NCBI RefSeq assembly: GCF_900114475.1
Contig: NZ_FOTE01000006.1
Span: 1 to 64,000 of the forward strand
Origin: Paenibacillus sp. 1_12
GTDB taxonomy: Bacteria; Bacillota; Bacilli; Paenibacillales; NBRC-103111
DNA: 64,000 nucleotides
Direction of reading: 5' to 3'
Below the pieces are notes generated by a model, which was not told the origin of the DNA, did not search any database, and saw nothing but the letters and a program-made list of their open reading frames with translations. Every line of letters starts with the position of its first letter. Positions within the stretch are counted from its first letter, which is position 1. This document shows, one piece after another, positions 1-8,919 of this stretch. The translations under genes and the position numbers were made by a program.

Positions 1-265
1 AAGACAAATTAAACCGAGCAGCGGTCTCATTGATGGATGCCCCAAATTCGTTCATGTAATTGAGTACATCTATTTTAAATTGAATCTCGTGATTTGTATA
101 CGTTGATGTAATTCCTTCCTCTCCATGTTTTTGATAACGTAATACCCATCTTTTTAGTGGCGCAGTGCTCATATTACGTTCTTCAGCAATTGTCTTATAT
201 GACGCTTTACCTTCTAGATAAGCCAGGACAGCTTCTAATTTCTCTTCAGTTGAGTATTTAGCCAA
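1..265 (-). CDS. IS3-family transposase OrfA, N-terminal part (runs off the window)
   Basis: The 88 visible codons begin with a TTG at 265, eight bases after a GGAGGTG ribosome site (274-280). The protein starts LAKYSTEEKLEAVLAYLEG and continues with a helix-turn-helix (KTIAEERNMSTAPLKRWVLRY), then a second HTH-like segment (NEFGASINETAARFNLS). This is the OrfA DNA-binding arrangement of the IS150 group of IS3 elements, where OrfA joins OrfB by programmed frameshift to make transposase. OrfB is outside the window. The family call is firm; the exact IS name cannot be given. Confidence 0.8.
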   Translation of the reverse strand, partial: MAKYSTEEKLEAVLAYLEGKASYKTIAEERNMSTAPLKRWVLRYQKHGEEGITSTYTNHEIQFKIDVLNYMNEFGASINETAARFNLS

Positions 266-318
266 AAAAACTACACCTCCAATTGTTAGACTGTGTCTAA
301 CAATTGGGGTGCAGTTCA
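1..318 (-). mobile_element. IS3-family insertion sequence, left part only
   Basis: The outer end lies at about 318, where the minus strand reads TGAACTGCACCCC, an IS3-type terminal inverted repeat with the usual TG start. Just inside is the start of a transposase orfA. The rest of the element lies before the window, so the second end, the target duplication and intactness cannot be judged. A 12-bp perfect inverted repeat (280-291 and 295-306) sits between the end and the gene and touches its ribosome site. Confidence 0.75.
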
Positions 319-414
319 TATTCAAGCTCCTCAAGTATCGTGTCCCATAGTTTACCTTTTTCCCATTTTATCATAAAGGTACTACAAAAAGATCATTAGA
401 ATGCTTTAATATTT

Positions 415-660
415 CTACTCACATTGATATAACGGCGCGATTTTATCGATTCGATTCGTCCAAACTTCCCCGCTGTAATGTGCAGCAAGACGTTTTACAT
501 CATCTGTAGTATCCAATCCGCTTTGAAAATTCATTATCATCCCGCGTGAAAGGCAGCTTCCATTGATGAAAGGGTATTCTCCAAAAAAGAATTGCTCAGG
601 CTCATGGATACGTTCGGCTGTACATCCTTGATAAACCAGTCGTGATAATATGGAATTCAT
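415..660 (-). CDS. hypothetical protein
   Basis: This 81-residue open frame begins seven bases after the stop of the upstream lipoprotein gene, so translation could be coupled, but there is no ribosome site and an in-frame TAG lies just before the ATG. The sequence has no signal peptide or membrane helix and I do not recognise a family. The tail (DDVKRLAAHYSGEVWTNRIDKIAPLY) looks like the end of a folded enzyme domain, so this may be a 3' remnant of a longer gene and not an intact small protein. Confidence 0.4.
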   Translation of the reverse strand: MNSILSRLVYQGCTAERIHEPEQFFFGEYPFINGSCLSRGMIMNFQSGLDTTDDVKRLAAHYSGEVWTNRIDKIAPLYQCE

Positions 661-666
661 TCGCGT

Positions 667-930
667 CTAACTTATTTGATGAGATCCGTGAGTGATCTTT
701 CCTTTCTTGTCTTCTACGAATTCAGTACCACTCTCAAAATTACTTTTTCTCTCCCAGTTAACCTCATACTCTCCATTTCTATGATGAACTGAAGTAATTG
801 TTATTTCACCACACAGACTATTTTTTTCATGAGCTTCTTTTACTGTAGATATTGCCTTCTCTTCAGTAATTACAGTTTGCTGACATCCACTCATCATCAA
901 TAATATTAAAATAAGCATAACTCTTACCAC
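667..930 (-). CDS. small secreted lipoprotein, unknown function
   Basis: The GTG start at 930 lies six bases after AGGAGG. The N-terminus is a lipoprotein signal: Arg, a hydrophobic run LILILLMM, and the lipobox MSGC with the acylated Cys at residue 16. The mature part of about 70 residues (EEKAISTVKEAHEKN, then ITITSVHHRNGEYEVNWERK) has the helix-then-sheet layout seen in PepSY-like small lipoproteins, but this is only a resemblance. It should be anchored outside the cytoplasmic membrane. The function is unknown. Confidence 0.65.
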   Translation of the reverse strand: MVRVMLILILLMMSGCQQTVITEEKAISTVKEAHEKNSLCGEITITSVHHRNGEYEVNWERKSNFESGTEFVEDKKGKITHGSHQIS

Positions 931-1065
931 TTTTAACCTCCTATCAGCCCACCTTTAATTACTACATAATTCCATTATAGTATTTTATTACGCTTCCCGT
1001 ATGTTACACTCTCGTTTCCCCATGTTAGTTCAGCGAATAGACTTGTAGCATTAATGCTATGTTTT

Positions 1066-1515
1066 TCACTGTTCGTTTTCAATAAGTTGCCCCGACAATA
1101 TTCCTGCTCTCCTGATTACTTCTATACGTTCCTCTCTTCCTTCTATTTTCTTTATAATGTCGATTGCTGTTCTAAAATTCATAATCACATATCCTGTTGT
1201 CTCAAAACCGCTCGGAATTTCCACAAATTCCTTCACCTTGGCTAAATAATATAGCCTATACGCGTCGAACTCCTTCCAATACCAACTTGCAAAAAGAGTT
1301 TTTTCTTCTGACAATACTAAACCTGCTTCTTCCATAACTTCTCTGTTGAGACCATCAAAAATCGATTCGTCTTTTGCTAATCGTCCTCCGATAGTTGTTA
1401 ATACTTTTTCTTCCCTATCCCAGACCATTACCAAGTTTCCATTATCTAAGACAGGAACACAGTGCACTCCGCCAATAATTGTATTAGCTGGCAGCTCAGT
1501 AATAAATTCTAGCAC
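1066..1515 (-). CDS. Nudix hydrolase
   Basis: The Nudix box is complete: G44, E50, then REVMEEAGL at 58-66, matching GX5EX7REUXEEXGU, the site that binds Mg2+ and cleaves nucleoside-diphosphate-linked compounds. The length of 149 residues is normal for a one-domain Nudix protein. The GTG start at 1515 follows AGGAGG by eight bases. The substrate cannot be read from the sequence; housecleaning of modified nucleotides is typical for such stand-alone enzymes. There are no linked genes to narrow the role. Confidence 0.85.
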   Translation of the reverse strand: MLEFITELPANTIIGGVHCVPVLDNGNLVMVWDREEKVLTTIGGRLAKDESIFDGLNREVMEEAGLVLSEEKTLFASWYWKEFDAYRLYYLAKVKEFVEIPSGFETTGYVIMNFRTAIDIIKKIEGREERIEVIRRAGILSGQLIENEQ

Positions 1516-1559
1516 TCCACTTTCCTCCTAAGTGATAAGTTTAAATACCTGATAATAAG

Positions 1560-1923
1560 CCTATTCTTCGCAAATAGCCTTTCCCCTCTTTTTACCACAT
1601 TTGTTGTTATACTTCCCGGTAGTTGAGCGAAACGCGAAAACATATCATTATGTTAATCTGTCGGGAATGTAATAATGTTCGAACCATTAGGCCATCGCTA
1701 CCAGGTACACTATCGTTACCGGTTGAAATAATTAATATCGCCGTACCGCCATGGGAGATCAATAAATGCATACTTGCTCGTTATAAAAATATAAACCCAC
1801 ATCCTTTGGACGTAGGTCTCAGTTATGAAATTCGTCCAGAACGAATATAGACCTGTGGTGGGATCAATAATTCCCGTACGTCCGCCAGTCACTTCATCTT
1901 TTCTCTGGAGGTTATTTATATTC
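1560..1923. other. gene-free stretch with degraded gene debris
   Basis: No credible intact gene is seen here. An 81-codon minus frame (1716-1961) overlaps the end of the deaminase gene and lacks a ribosome site. Bases 1622-1674 resemble 8987-9038: both contain TATCATTATGTTAATCTG preceded by a GTTGAG(C/T)GA motif. On the minus strand both copies read as the 3' end of the same lost gene followed by its downstream flank, so this looks like pseudogene debris. Confidence 0.35.
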
Positions 1924-3213
1924 TTAAATTCCCTCAACGATCCGTTTCGCGCGATCAACAACTTGTTTTAACAGTTCATCTTCATCAATCGTTATTAATT
2001 TACGGTTTTTCATAAGCACTTTACCATCAACTATCGTTGTATCAACATCGGACCCATTGACACCATATGCAAGAAGCGATTCCACATTATGGATAGGCTG
2101 CAAATGCGGTTTGTTCATATCTACGAGTATTATATCCGCTTTCTTCCCAATTTCTAGTGTTCCTACTTCATTATCTATGTTTAACAACTTAGCACTTCCT
2201 TTTGTCGCCATACGTAAAATTTGTCTGGCAGGAAGCACTGTCGGGCTGCCATAATCTAATTTCTGCAACCAAGTAGCTGCCTTGATCTCCTCAAACATAT
2301 CGATAGTTGTGGCACTTCCTGCTCCGTCCGTCCCCAGACCAACCGTGATGCCCTGATTAATCATTTCAAAAACAGGTGTTATTCCACAACCTAACTTTAA
2401 GTTACTTACTGGGTTATGTGATACTCCACCACGCATCCCTTTCAATAGTCTAATATCGCGTCGGTTCAAATGCACACTATGTGCTAAGAGCACATGGGAT
2501 CTTTCAAAGAGACCTTCATTGTACAAATACTCCGTAGGCGTCTGATTATATTGTTCTTGAATTTTTATTACTTCCTCCTTGGTTTCGGCTAAATGAATAT
2601 GTATTGGAAGCTTAAGCTCTTCAGCCATATTAATAATTTTCCTTAATGCTTTTGGAGGACAAGTATACGGTGCGTGGGGGCCCAACATTGTTGAAATTCT
2701 ACCATCAGCTTTTCCATTCCAACGTTCAACCAGTTCCAGTGCTTCTGTTATCCTTTTACCTCCATCGTCCTCAAGAAAAACCAATCCTCTCGTTAATGAA
2801 GCACGCATACCAACTTCTTGTACGGCTGAAGCAATTTCGTTCATTTGGATATACATGTCGGCAAAGGCTGTTGTTCCTGATTTGATCATTTCTGCCATCG
2901 ATAGCTTCGCACCCCAGTATATATCTTCAGGAGTCATTTTTGCCTCAGCAGGCAGCATTTTTTTCTCTAGCCAATCCATTAATTTTAGATCATCTGAAAA
3001 ACCTTTTAACAAGCTCATAGGGGTATGCTGATGTGCATTAATCAAGCCAGGCATCGCAATCATTCCTTGACCCTCAATAACTTGGTCTACCTCATCCGTA
3101 ATTTGGGTTCCGATGTTTTTGATCTTGTTTCCTTCAACGAGAATATCGCCAGTAATGGGTTCATCCTCATCCACCATCGTAAGTATGATGACATTCTTAA
3201 TTAATGTTTTCAT
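1924..3213 (-). CDS. mtaD: 5-methylthioadenosine/S-adenosylhomocysteine deaminase
   Basis: This is a 429-residue amidohydrolase of the MtaD/TrzA/AtzB group. Metal ligands are visible: HQH at 61-63, HIHLAE in the middle, and an Asp in GTDGAGS. The C-terminal NVESLLAYGVNGSDVDTTIVDGK is typical of the group. MtaD removes the 6-amino group of methylthioadenosine or S-adenosylhomocysteine to give the inosine forms for salvage. The ATG at 3213 follows AGGAGG by eight bases. It stands alone, with no methionine-salvage neighbours. Related guanine or triazine deaminases are the alternative. Confidence 0.85.
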   Translation of the reverse strand: MKTLIKNVIILTMVDEDEPITGDILVEGNKIKNIGTQITDEVDQVIEGQGMIAMPGLINAHQHTPMSLLKGFSDDLKLMDWLEKKMLPAEAKMTPEDIYWGAKLSMAEMIKSGTTAFADMYIQMNEIASAVQEVGMRASLTRGLVFLEDDGGKRITEALELVERWNGKADGRISTMLGPHAPYTCPPKALRKIINMAEELKLPIHIHLAETKEEVIKIQEQYNQTPTEYLYNEGLFERSHVLLAHSVHLNRRDIRLLKGMRGGVSHNPVSNLKLGCGITPVFEMINQGITVGLGTDGAGSATTIDMFEEIKAATWLQKLDYGSPTVLPARQILRMATKGSAKLLNIDNEVGTLEIGKKADIILVDMNKPHLQPIHNVESLLAYGVNGSDVDTTIVDGKVLMKNRKLITIDEDELLKQVVDRAKRIVEGI

Positions 3214-3455
3214 TAGAAAATCCTCCTAATATCATTGATAATTTGAAGGATAAACTATGACGTAAAGTGAATGTCAAGGATCTTTCATGGTTGATAGGTT
3301 TTTCTTAGAACTTACTGTCTGAAATAGTCCGATCGAAAAACCCAATCTTTACAATACCCTACCTCAAGACAACTTCGGCATAAATATCAGAGACATTTAG
3401 GACAACGGCGTACTGAGTCAATATTTTTATGTGTAGAGCAAATCATAAAGTTGTA

Positions 3456-4001
3456 TTAACTTGAAGAGATCTGATCGCAAGGACTTTCTTGTATTTTCTC
3501 TATCATTTCACTAACACAATGTTCTATATCCTTATTTGAGCAATCAAGAGTTATGTCACTATACTTAATGTATAGAGGAAATCTTTCCTCATAAACGTCC
3601 TTAAGACTATTCCCTTTCTTTATTACAATGCCTCTGGTTGTTATATTTATTAGTCTCTTTTTAATTTCTTCAAAGGGTACATGCAAATAAATAATCTGTC
3701 CACTCTGTTTAAGCACATTCATAGCTTTTTCTGAATATATAACACTTCCACCTGTAGATATAACGCAATTTTTTAGCTGCAATTCAGACACAACTTTTTC
3801 TTCGACTTCCATAAACTCTTCGATACCATCATTATCAATTATATCTTGTAACAACCTACCTTCATGTTGTTGTATAACAATATCTGTATCCACGTAATCC
3901 ATTCCTAAAGCTTTTGCAAGCAACACACCTAAAGTGCTTTTACCGGCACCAGACATACCTATAAGAACTATATTCATATTCTTCCTATTGACTTTAAACA
4001 T
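3456..4001 (-). CDS. shikimate kinase-like P-loop kinase
   Basis: The 181-residue protein has the shikimate kinase fold markers in order: P-loop GMSGAGKS at 15-22, DTD at 38-40, a STGG glycine pair in the middle, and a lid-like NITTRG followed by ERFPLYIKYSD. The substrate motif FRXXE of AroK is FMEVE here (63-67), so the shikimate-binding Arg is missing. The gene is not beside aromatic amino acid genes. It is therefore probably a kinase of another small hydroxylated substrate. The ATG at 4001 follows AAGGGG; a second start nine residues in is possible. Confidence 0.7.
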   Translation of the reverse strand: MFKVNRKNMNIVLIGMSGAGKSTLGVLLAKALGMDYVDTDIVIQQHEGRLLQDIIDNDGIEEFMEVEEKVVSELQLKNCVISTGGSVIYSEKAMNVLKQSGQIIYLHVPFEEIKKRLINITTRGIVIKKGNSLKDVYEERFPLYIKYSDITLDCSNKDIEHCVSEMIEKIQESPCDQISSS

Positions 4002-4150
4002 GTTCAGCCCCTTTCTTGTTCCTTCTTAACTATAAGTAATTAAAAAAGAATTCTACATTTACCAATAAAACCCTCTCGTGTGTTGAGTTATTCTGCTATA
4101 TAGCAAACTCCTCAACTATCGTTCTCCGTCAATTCAACGCCTACATCGTT

Positions 4151-4582
4151 TTACAATGAAAAAAGTTCACTTGGATACAAATGTTTGGTCAGCTTGTCTA
4201 ACTCTGGGGAGGGGAACCAGTCATTCATTACGGGCTCGCCATATTTTATAGTATGTATCACTGATTTTGAAGACAAATAGATGTTATGATGAACTAATGG
4301 ACCGAATGTGGTGCTTTCTCCTTCCCTTAATAAACGCAGCTTGAATTCACCCTCCTTTTTCTCTGCGTACACAATCCATCCTGATTGAACAACATAAAAC
4401 TCTGATACCGACTTATGATAATGACTATTTTGCCAAGCTCCACTCTCTGAGGCTACTGTTCGACAGTACGAGCTTCCGTCTGCAGAGCAATTTAATCTGA
4501 ATCTACTTTCCCCATTATCCATAAGGTCATATTTAGTTTCAATACCAAGAGAACGTGCCTCTTCTTCAGAGATTTTTTGCAT
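4151..4582 (-). CDS. cupin-fold protein, unknown function
   Basis: The 143-residue protein follows GGAGGTG by seven bases. The centre has cupin features: NSHYHKSVSEFYVVQSG resembles the G(X)5HXH(X)3-4E motif 1, and FGPLVHHNIYLSSKSVIHTIKYG resembles motif 2. A metal-binding beta-barrel is likely. Nothing around it shows its substrate. The family includes isomerases, dioxygenases and simple binding proteins, so no reaction is assigned. Confidence 0.6.
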   Translation of the reverse strand: MQKISEEEARSLGIETKYDLMDNGESRFRLNCSADGSSYCRTVASESGAWQNSHYHKSVSEFYVVQSGWIVYAEKKEGEFKLRLLREGESTTFGPLVHHNIYLSSKSVIHTIKYGEPVMNDWFPSPELDKLTKHLYPSELFSL

Positions 4583-4790
4583 TAGTGCACCTCCAAATTA
4601 TACGTGTAATCTATTACTATAATTTACAGTTTCATAACATATTTTAAAATGGTTTTTTGTAATGTTGACATGTAATTATATTAGCACTTTGTTACGTAGC
4701 TGCCCTTTTGCGTACCAAAAAGGCTGACAGCATTGCCGACTTTAGGAAGTAATGTACTATTCGTTATCAATAGTGAAGTACTACATTGGC

Positions 4791-4988
4791 TTAGATTAAT
4801 TTATTGAAGTAGAGAATTCTTCTTACGAGATCTTTACTTTTGTTATGTGACCTTTCAATAAATCTCGAAGGGATGTAGCCCCATGACGACAATAGACCTT
4901 CCACTTCTCGAGACAATTTCTCTTCGCTGTAAGGTCCAAGAATTAATCTCCCTTCTTCAGCAACATAATTATTAAATAAGGTGTTCAA
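4791..4988 (-). pseudogene. C-terminal fragment of a SAM-dependent methyltransferase
   Basis: The 65-codon frame carries GRLILGPYSEEKLSREVEG followed by LLSSWGY and a basic end. This resembles the last beta-strands of a class I methyltransferase (a GGRLIxGPY strand, then a helix and SWGY). The Rossmann core with the SAM-binding glycines is absent. The open frame starts at a stop near 5023 and has only a TTG with no ribosome site. I read it as a 3' remnant of a deleted gene. Confidence 0.45.
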
Positions 4989-5142
4989 AGAAACACTTCT
5001 TCTTATTCTGTGGAACGTAGCTTAAATAAAAACAGGTCTTAATAAAAACAAGGAGCAACTGTCGCGAAATACTGTAAGGACAGTACCTACATTTTTAAAT
5101 TTAGGTGTTTGTAGAACAAACGTTACCCTTTTAATTCTGCAG

Positions 5143-5592
5143 CTATATTTTCTTCATCAAACGTTTTTTGAACCCTCTCTGGTCGGTTGAATAACCCATT
5201 GCTTCGTAAAATTGATGTGAAGGCTCACGTTTGCTTTCGGATACAAGAATGACATAATTACATTGGTTCTTTTGACCAAAATTTTCAAGTGCTTGCATCA
5301 GCAATCTGCCTACTCCTTGAAATTGATATTGAGGTAAAACGACTACATTTTCTATCAGCATAAAGGGATTACAATCCCCCACCAAGTCGTAACAAATAAT
5401 CCCCATTGATGTACCAATAACTTTTTGTCCTTTACAGGCTACTGCAACGTAATAATTAGGGTTATTAAGTATTATTTCAATCTGTTGTTTCATTGCTGTC
5501 AAATTTGACTCTTTATCAATAAAATCAACGAACAAGTCAGACAGTCCGGCTACATCAGTAATTTCAACATTTCTAATCGTAATCTGTTCAAT
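5143..5592 (-). CDS. GNAT-family N-acetyltransferase
   Basis: The protein has the GNAT acetyl-CoA site (ENVVVLPQYQFQGVGRLLMQAL, with QxxGxG) and the late beta-strand and helix (NYVILVSESKREPSHQFYEAMGY). It should transfer an acetyl group to an unknown amine. The open frame reaches an ATG at 5619, but the only good ribosome site, GGAGG at 5601-5605, lies inside that extension, eight bases before an in-frame ATT at 5592. The ATT gives a natural GNAT beginning (IEQITIRNVEITDV), so I place the start there. The alternative is the ATG at 5619. Confidence 0.8.
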   Translation of the reverse strand: MEQITIRNVEITDVAGLSDLFVDFIDKESNLTAMKQQIEIILNNPNYYVAVACKGQKVIGTSMGIICYDLVGDCNPFMLIENVVVLPQYQFQGVGRLLMQALENFGQKNQCNYVILVSESKREPSHQFYEAMGYSTDQRGFKKRLMKKI

Positions 5593-5814
5593 AGTAACCA
5601 CCTCCAGTGATAAAATCATATTACCATATAATGGATCAATAGAAATATAGCCCTGCTCCGGTGTCGTTTTACCAAAACCTTGGAATAGCTAGCGGCAACG
5701 AAACACCTTGGTTCCCTCCAGCTATTTTATATTTCCTCTTTTTTTGTTTTAATGAAAGGATGACGCCAGTTTTTGTCGAAAAGGATATGAACAGAATTTA
5801 AGGAGGAACTGAGC

Positions 5815-6759
5815 ATGACTTCCGTTTGGGAACAATTAGAGAAACAGGTACCGATATGGCTCGAAGAAAGCCGCAAACAGACCTGCTCAGGGAACGTAGC
5901 TACCTATATACCCGAGTTGGCTAATGCCCCACGTGAAGCACTTGGCTTCACTATTTTTGATGATAAAACACGAATCATCACGGCCGGGGACTACGAAATG
6001 CGGTTCACCCTGCAGAGCATTTCCAAAGTTTTTACACTGCTGCTGGCATTAATGGACCAAGGAGAAAATGGCGTGTTCTCCAAAGTCGGTATGGAGCCTA
6101 CTGGCGACAATTTCAATTCGATGCTGAAGCTGGAACTGGTTGACCCAGGCATTCCTTTTAATCCTTTAATTAACGCAGGAGCTATTACGGTGTCCTCTCT
6201 GATTGCAGGAATTACTCCTGCCGAGAAAACGAACCGCATCCTGTCTTTTTTCCATGAATTGACCGGAGACCCAACACTGACCTTTAATGAAGCTGTTTAT
6301 CGTTCAGAAACGAATACGGCACATCGCAATCGTTCCCTTGCCTACTTCCTTAAAGCTAACCGTGTTCTTGGAGATGAGATTGATGTTGAAGAGGTGCTGG
6401 AGGTTTACTTCAAGCATTGCTCCATTGAAGTTTCCTGCTCCCATCTGGCCAGAATGGCACTCGTATTAGCCTTCGACGGTACCGATCCGACAACTGGACG
6501 GATGCTGATTCCCCGCCGTTACGTGCAAATTGCCAAAACGTTCATGCTTACATGTGGGATGTACAACGAGTCCGGTGCTTTTGCAATCCGCTCAGGATTA
6601 CCAGCGAAAAGTGGTGTGTCCGGTGGCATTCTTGCGTTAGTGCCTGGCCAGTACGGCATTGGTGTTGTTGGCCCTGCCTTGAACGCCAAAGGCAACAGTA
6701 CCGCTGGAGTTCATCTACTAGAAACCCTCTCAACCGCATTTGATTGGAGCATGTTTTAA
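5815..6759 (+). CDS. glsA: glutaminase
   Basis: This 314-residue protein is a full-length bacterial glutaminase of the serine-beta-lactamase-like fold (L-glutamine to L-glutamate and ammonia). The catalytic S-x-x-K is at 68-71 (QSISK), and NAGAI and the late GVSGGILALVPG loop are conserved in the family. The ATG follows AAGGAGG. It is a single-gene unit: a terminator follows and the next gene converges. Such glutaminases provide ammonium or support acid resistance; the regulation is not visible. Confidence 0.93.
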   Translation: MTSVWEQLEKQVPIWLEESRKQTCSGNVATYIPELANAPREALGFTIFDDKTRIITAGDYEMRFTLQSISKVFTLLLALMDQGENGVFSKVGMEPTGDNFNSMLKLELVDPGIPFNPLINAGAITVSSLIAGITPAEKTNRILSFFHELTGDPTLTFNEAVYRSETNTAHRNRSLAYFLKANRVLGDEIDVEEVLEVYFKHCSIEVSCSHLARMALVLAFDGTDPTTGRMLIPRRYVQIAKTFMLTCGMYNESGAFAIRSGLPAKSGVSGGILALVPGQYGIGVVGPALNAKGNSTAGVHLLETLSTAFDWSMF

Positions 6760-6789
6760 TGATTGACCACACCGAATATCAGCCAACAA

Positions 6790-6837
6790 AACAAAAACGG
6801 CAAGCCTCGAAAAAGAGGCAAACCGTTTTTGTTTTTT
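6790..6837 (+). terminator. Rho-independent terminator after glsA
   Basis: The hairpin pairs AAAAACGG...GCCTC with GAGGC...CCGTTTTT and is followed by a T-run. It lies between converging genes and has A-rich and T-rich flanks, so it can serve both. Confidence 0.85.
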
Positions 6838-6863
6838 GACTAAACACCAAAGAAATATGGCTA

Positions 6864-7820
6864 TTAATTTTTAAGCTTAAATGAGGTTTTGATTTTGTTT
6901 ATTTGATTCGACATGGAAGAATATTGTGCCTTTAACTTTTCATCGTGTGGATCATATTCAACATCTCCTGGAGGACTTAGTGTGAACACGTTATCCCCAT
7001 CTTCTCCTATTTTATAAATTTGACCAATCTCGATAGCTGTTGGACCGTTTTTTATCCATTCCTCCTTTGTCCATATGGAGATTGTAAAAATAACTCCCCC
7101 GTACCCATCTTTATTTGTCTTGTCAATAAAATGATAGTTGTCTGTCCCCGAATCTTCATTGACGATATTCACTACCTCATAATTCCCCTCCCAAGTTTTG
7201 GGGAGCTTAAGAGTGAAATTGTGTTTATTGTTTTCATAAACGATGCTTGGTGCTTCACTAACAATTTGATTGTTTACAACACCGATATGAAGGTTGACCG
7301 CTGAGTATGCTCTAAAATCACCTGAACCCTCTGATACAAATGTTTGGGCATCGACTCCAAACTCATTTCCGTTTATGGCAATATCGCCAATTTTTTCACT
7401 TTTATCATTATAAAAAGATAAACTTGCTCCAATCATATTCTTCGTGTTTCCTACACCTTCCATTTTCAATTGACCAGTAACTTTTGTGTTAATACCCACT
7501 TTTGTTAATATTAAATTACCAACCAATATACCTTTGTAATCTGGATCTGTTATGTCTAGATTTCTATTTTTGACAAAAATCTTTTGTGATTCTGTATCAT
7601 AGTCGATGGTTGCCCCCAAATTTTCAGCTATAAAACGAATGGGTACATACGCATGCCCATCTACATTCAGGACCTTGTAATCATTGTTTAATCCAATATT
7701 ACTTCCATTCATTTCAAAGCTTACTGGAAATAACAATGCTTGGATAGAACCCGAAGCGAATGCAACTGATGAACAGGCTATAGCTAAACCAAAACTTAAT
7801 CCTAATATAAATTTTTTCAA
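6864..7820 (-). CDS. secreted protein with copper amine oxidase N-terminal (stalk) domain
   Basis: A TTG at 7820, five bases after AGAGGTG, gives a clean signal peptide (KKFILGLSFGLAIACSSVAFAS) better than the upstream ATG. Residues about 25-90 hold the repeat VLNVDGHAYVPIRFIAENLGATIDYD, the CuAO_N1/stalk motif common on Bacillales exported proteins. The remainder, about 220 residues, is beta-rich without a recognised domain. The protein is probably on the cell surface or released. No enzyme domain is present, so it is unlikely to be an amine oxidase. Confidence 0.75.
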   Translation of the reverse strand: MKKFILGLSFGLAIACSSVAFASGSIQALLFPVSFEMNGSNIGLNNDYKVLNVDGHAYVPIRFIAENLGATIDYDTESQKIFVKNRNLDITDPDYKGILVGNLILTKVGINTKVTGQLKMEGVGNTKNMIGASLSFYNDKSEKIGDIAINGNEFGVDAQTFVSEGSGDFRAYSAVNLHIGVVNNQIVSEAPSIVYENNKHNFTLKLPKTWEGNYEVVNIVNEDSGTDNYHFIDKTNKDGYGGVIFTISIWTKEEWIKNGPTAIEIGQIYKIGEDGDNVFTLSPPGDVEYDPHDEKLKAQYSSMSNQINKIKTSFKLKN

Positions 7821-7874
7821 CACGACACCTCTTTTCATTGTTTATATTAGGCAATCATTTTACAACCGTCTTGT

Positions 7875-8915
7875 CTACACTGTTATATGATTTCTCGCCG
7901 AAAAAACAGCTAAATTGCTAAACTCTTGTAAAAAATCGTTGTGGTCGCGCTCGTTGTCTGCGTAATTTCCTTTTTCTTGATTTGACATACGTACCACTAC
8001 TAAATTTAATTCTGGAACAACTAAAACCAAAGGACCATATGACCCCACTATTTCATATGAATGTTGTGGTACAATCCTACCCATCGAGCATTGCAATGAT
8101 TCGCCATCCTTAACGAACCACAGGCAGCCGTTTCGAGGAAGCCCCTTTGGTAATTCAATTGGCGATTGCACGGTAACGGCGTTCTTAATAACCGTTTCAG
8201 GAACAATGGATTTTCCGTTGATGTTACCTAATTTCAAATGAAGATATCCCCAATAAGCTAGTTCCCTTGCCGAAACAAATAAATTCCCTTGACTCCCATC
8301 CAAGCTAGAACGAACACGAACATAAGCGCTGTCCCCACTAATAACAGGCACGAGCTGTTCTGAAACAGCACTTCTATAAGCAGTTTCTGTCCATCCTAAT
8401 GGTTCGAATATTTTTTCATGCAGTACATTCATATAAGGTTTTCCTAAAGCATTACTGACCACTGTTTGCAGCAATCTTATGCCCACACTGTTATAATCCC
8501 AATCCATCCCGGGTTTAAAGATTCTCGTTATTTGACCATCTTTTTCTGATAACCCATGAGTGTAAGTTAATAAATTTCTAATAGTGACGCCTTCTAAAGC
8601 AGCTTCTTCACCATCACTAACCTGTAAATATCTCAATACATCATCGTCAAGAGAATTGATTTTTCCCTGGTAGAACGCCCACGAAGTTGCAAGTCCTAGG
8701 TAACTTTTACGAACAGAGGCAACGTTAAATTGCGAATCCGCCCCAGTTTTTACTGTTGTCTCGTCAAAGGAATGAGTACCACTGTAGATTTCAGCCACGA
8801 TATGGTCATTTTGAATAGCAAAAAGCGCGCATGCTGAGGCACCATTCAATTTACTAATTTGCTCAACATAAGACATCAGATTGTCAAAGCTAGAATTTAT
8901 CTTTCTCTTAAGCAT
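7875..8915 (-). CDS. serine hydrolase, beta-lactamase/class C family
   Basis: The 346-residue protein has the class C hydrolase motifs SVRK near residue 67 (SxxK nucleophile and base) and YNS near 140. It has no signal peptide, so it should be cytoplasmic, which argues against a true beta-lactamase and for an esterase or D-aminopeptidase-like role. The ATG at 8915 follows AGGGGTG by eight bases; a TTG one codon earlier is possible. There are no informative neighbours. Confidence 0.82.
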   Translation of the reverse strand: MLKRKINSSFDNLMSYVEQISKLNGASACALFAIQNDHIVAEIYSGTHSFDETTVKTGADSQFNVASVRKSYLGLATSWAFYQGKINSLDDDVLRYLQVSDGEEAALEGVTIRNLLTYTHGLSEKDGQITRIFKPGMDWDYNSVGIRLLQTVVSNALGKPYMNVLHEKIFEPLGWTETAYRSAVSEQLVPVISGDSAYVRVRSSLDGSQGNLFVSARELAYWGYLHLKLGNINGKSIVPETVIKNAVTVQSPIELPKGLPRNGCLWFVKDGESLQCSMGRIVPQHSYEIVGSYGPLVLVVPELNLVVVRMSNQEKGNYADNERDHNDFLQEFSNLAVFSARNHITV

Positions 8916-8919
8916 CAAA

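Noticed and set aside
1716-1961. 81-codon minus frame overlapping the mtaD end
   Set aside because: It has no ribosome site, overlaps mtaD by 38 bases and is better explained as debris.
5680-5745. AATAGCT/AGCTATT hairpin upstream of glsA
   Set aside because: The loop is long and there is no gene that it would end. It could be a weak leader structure, but the support is thin.
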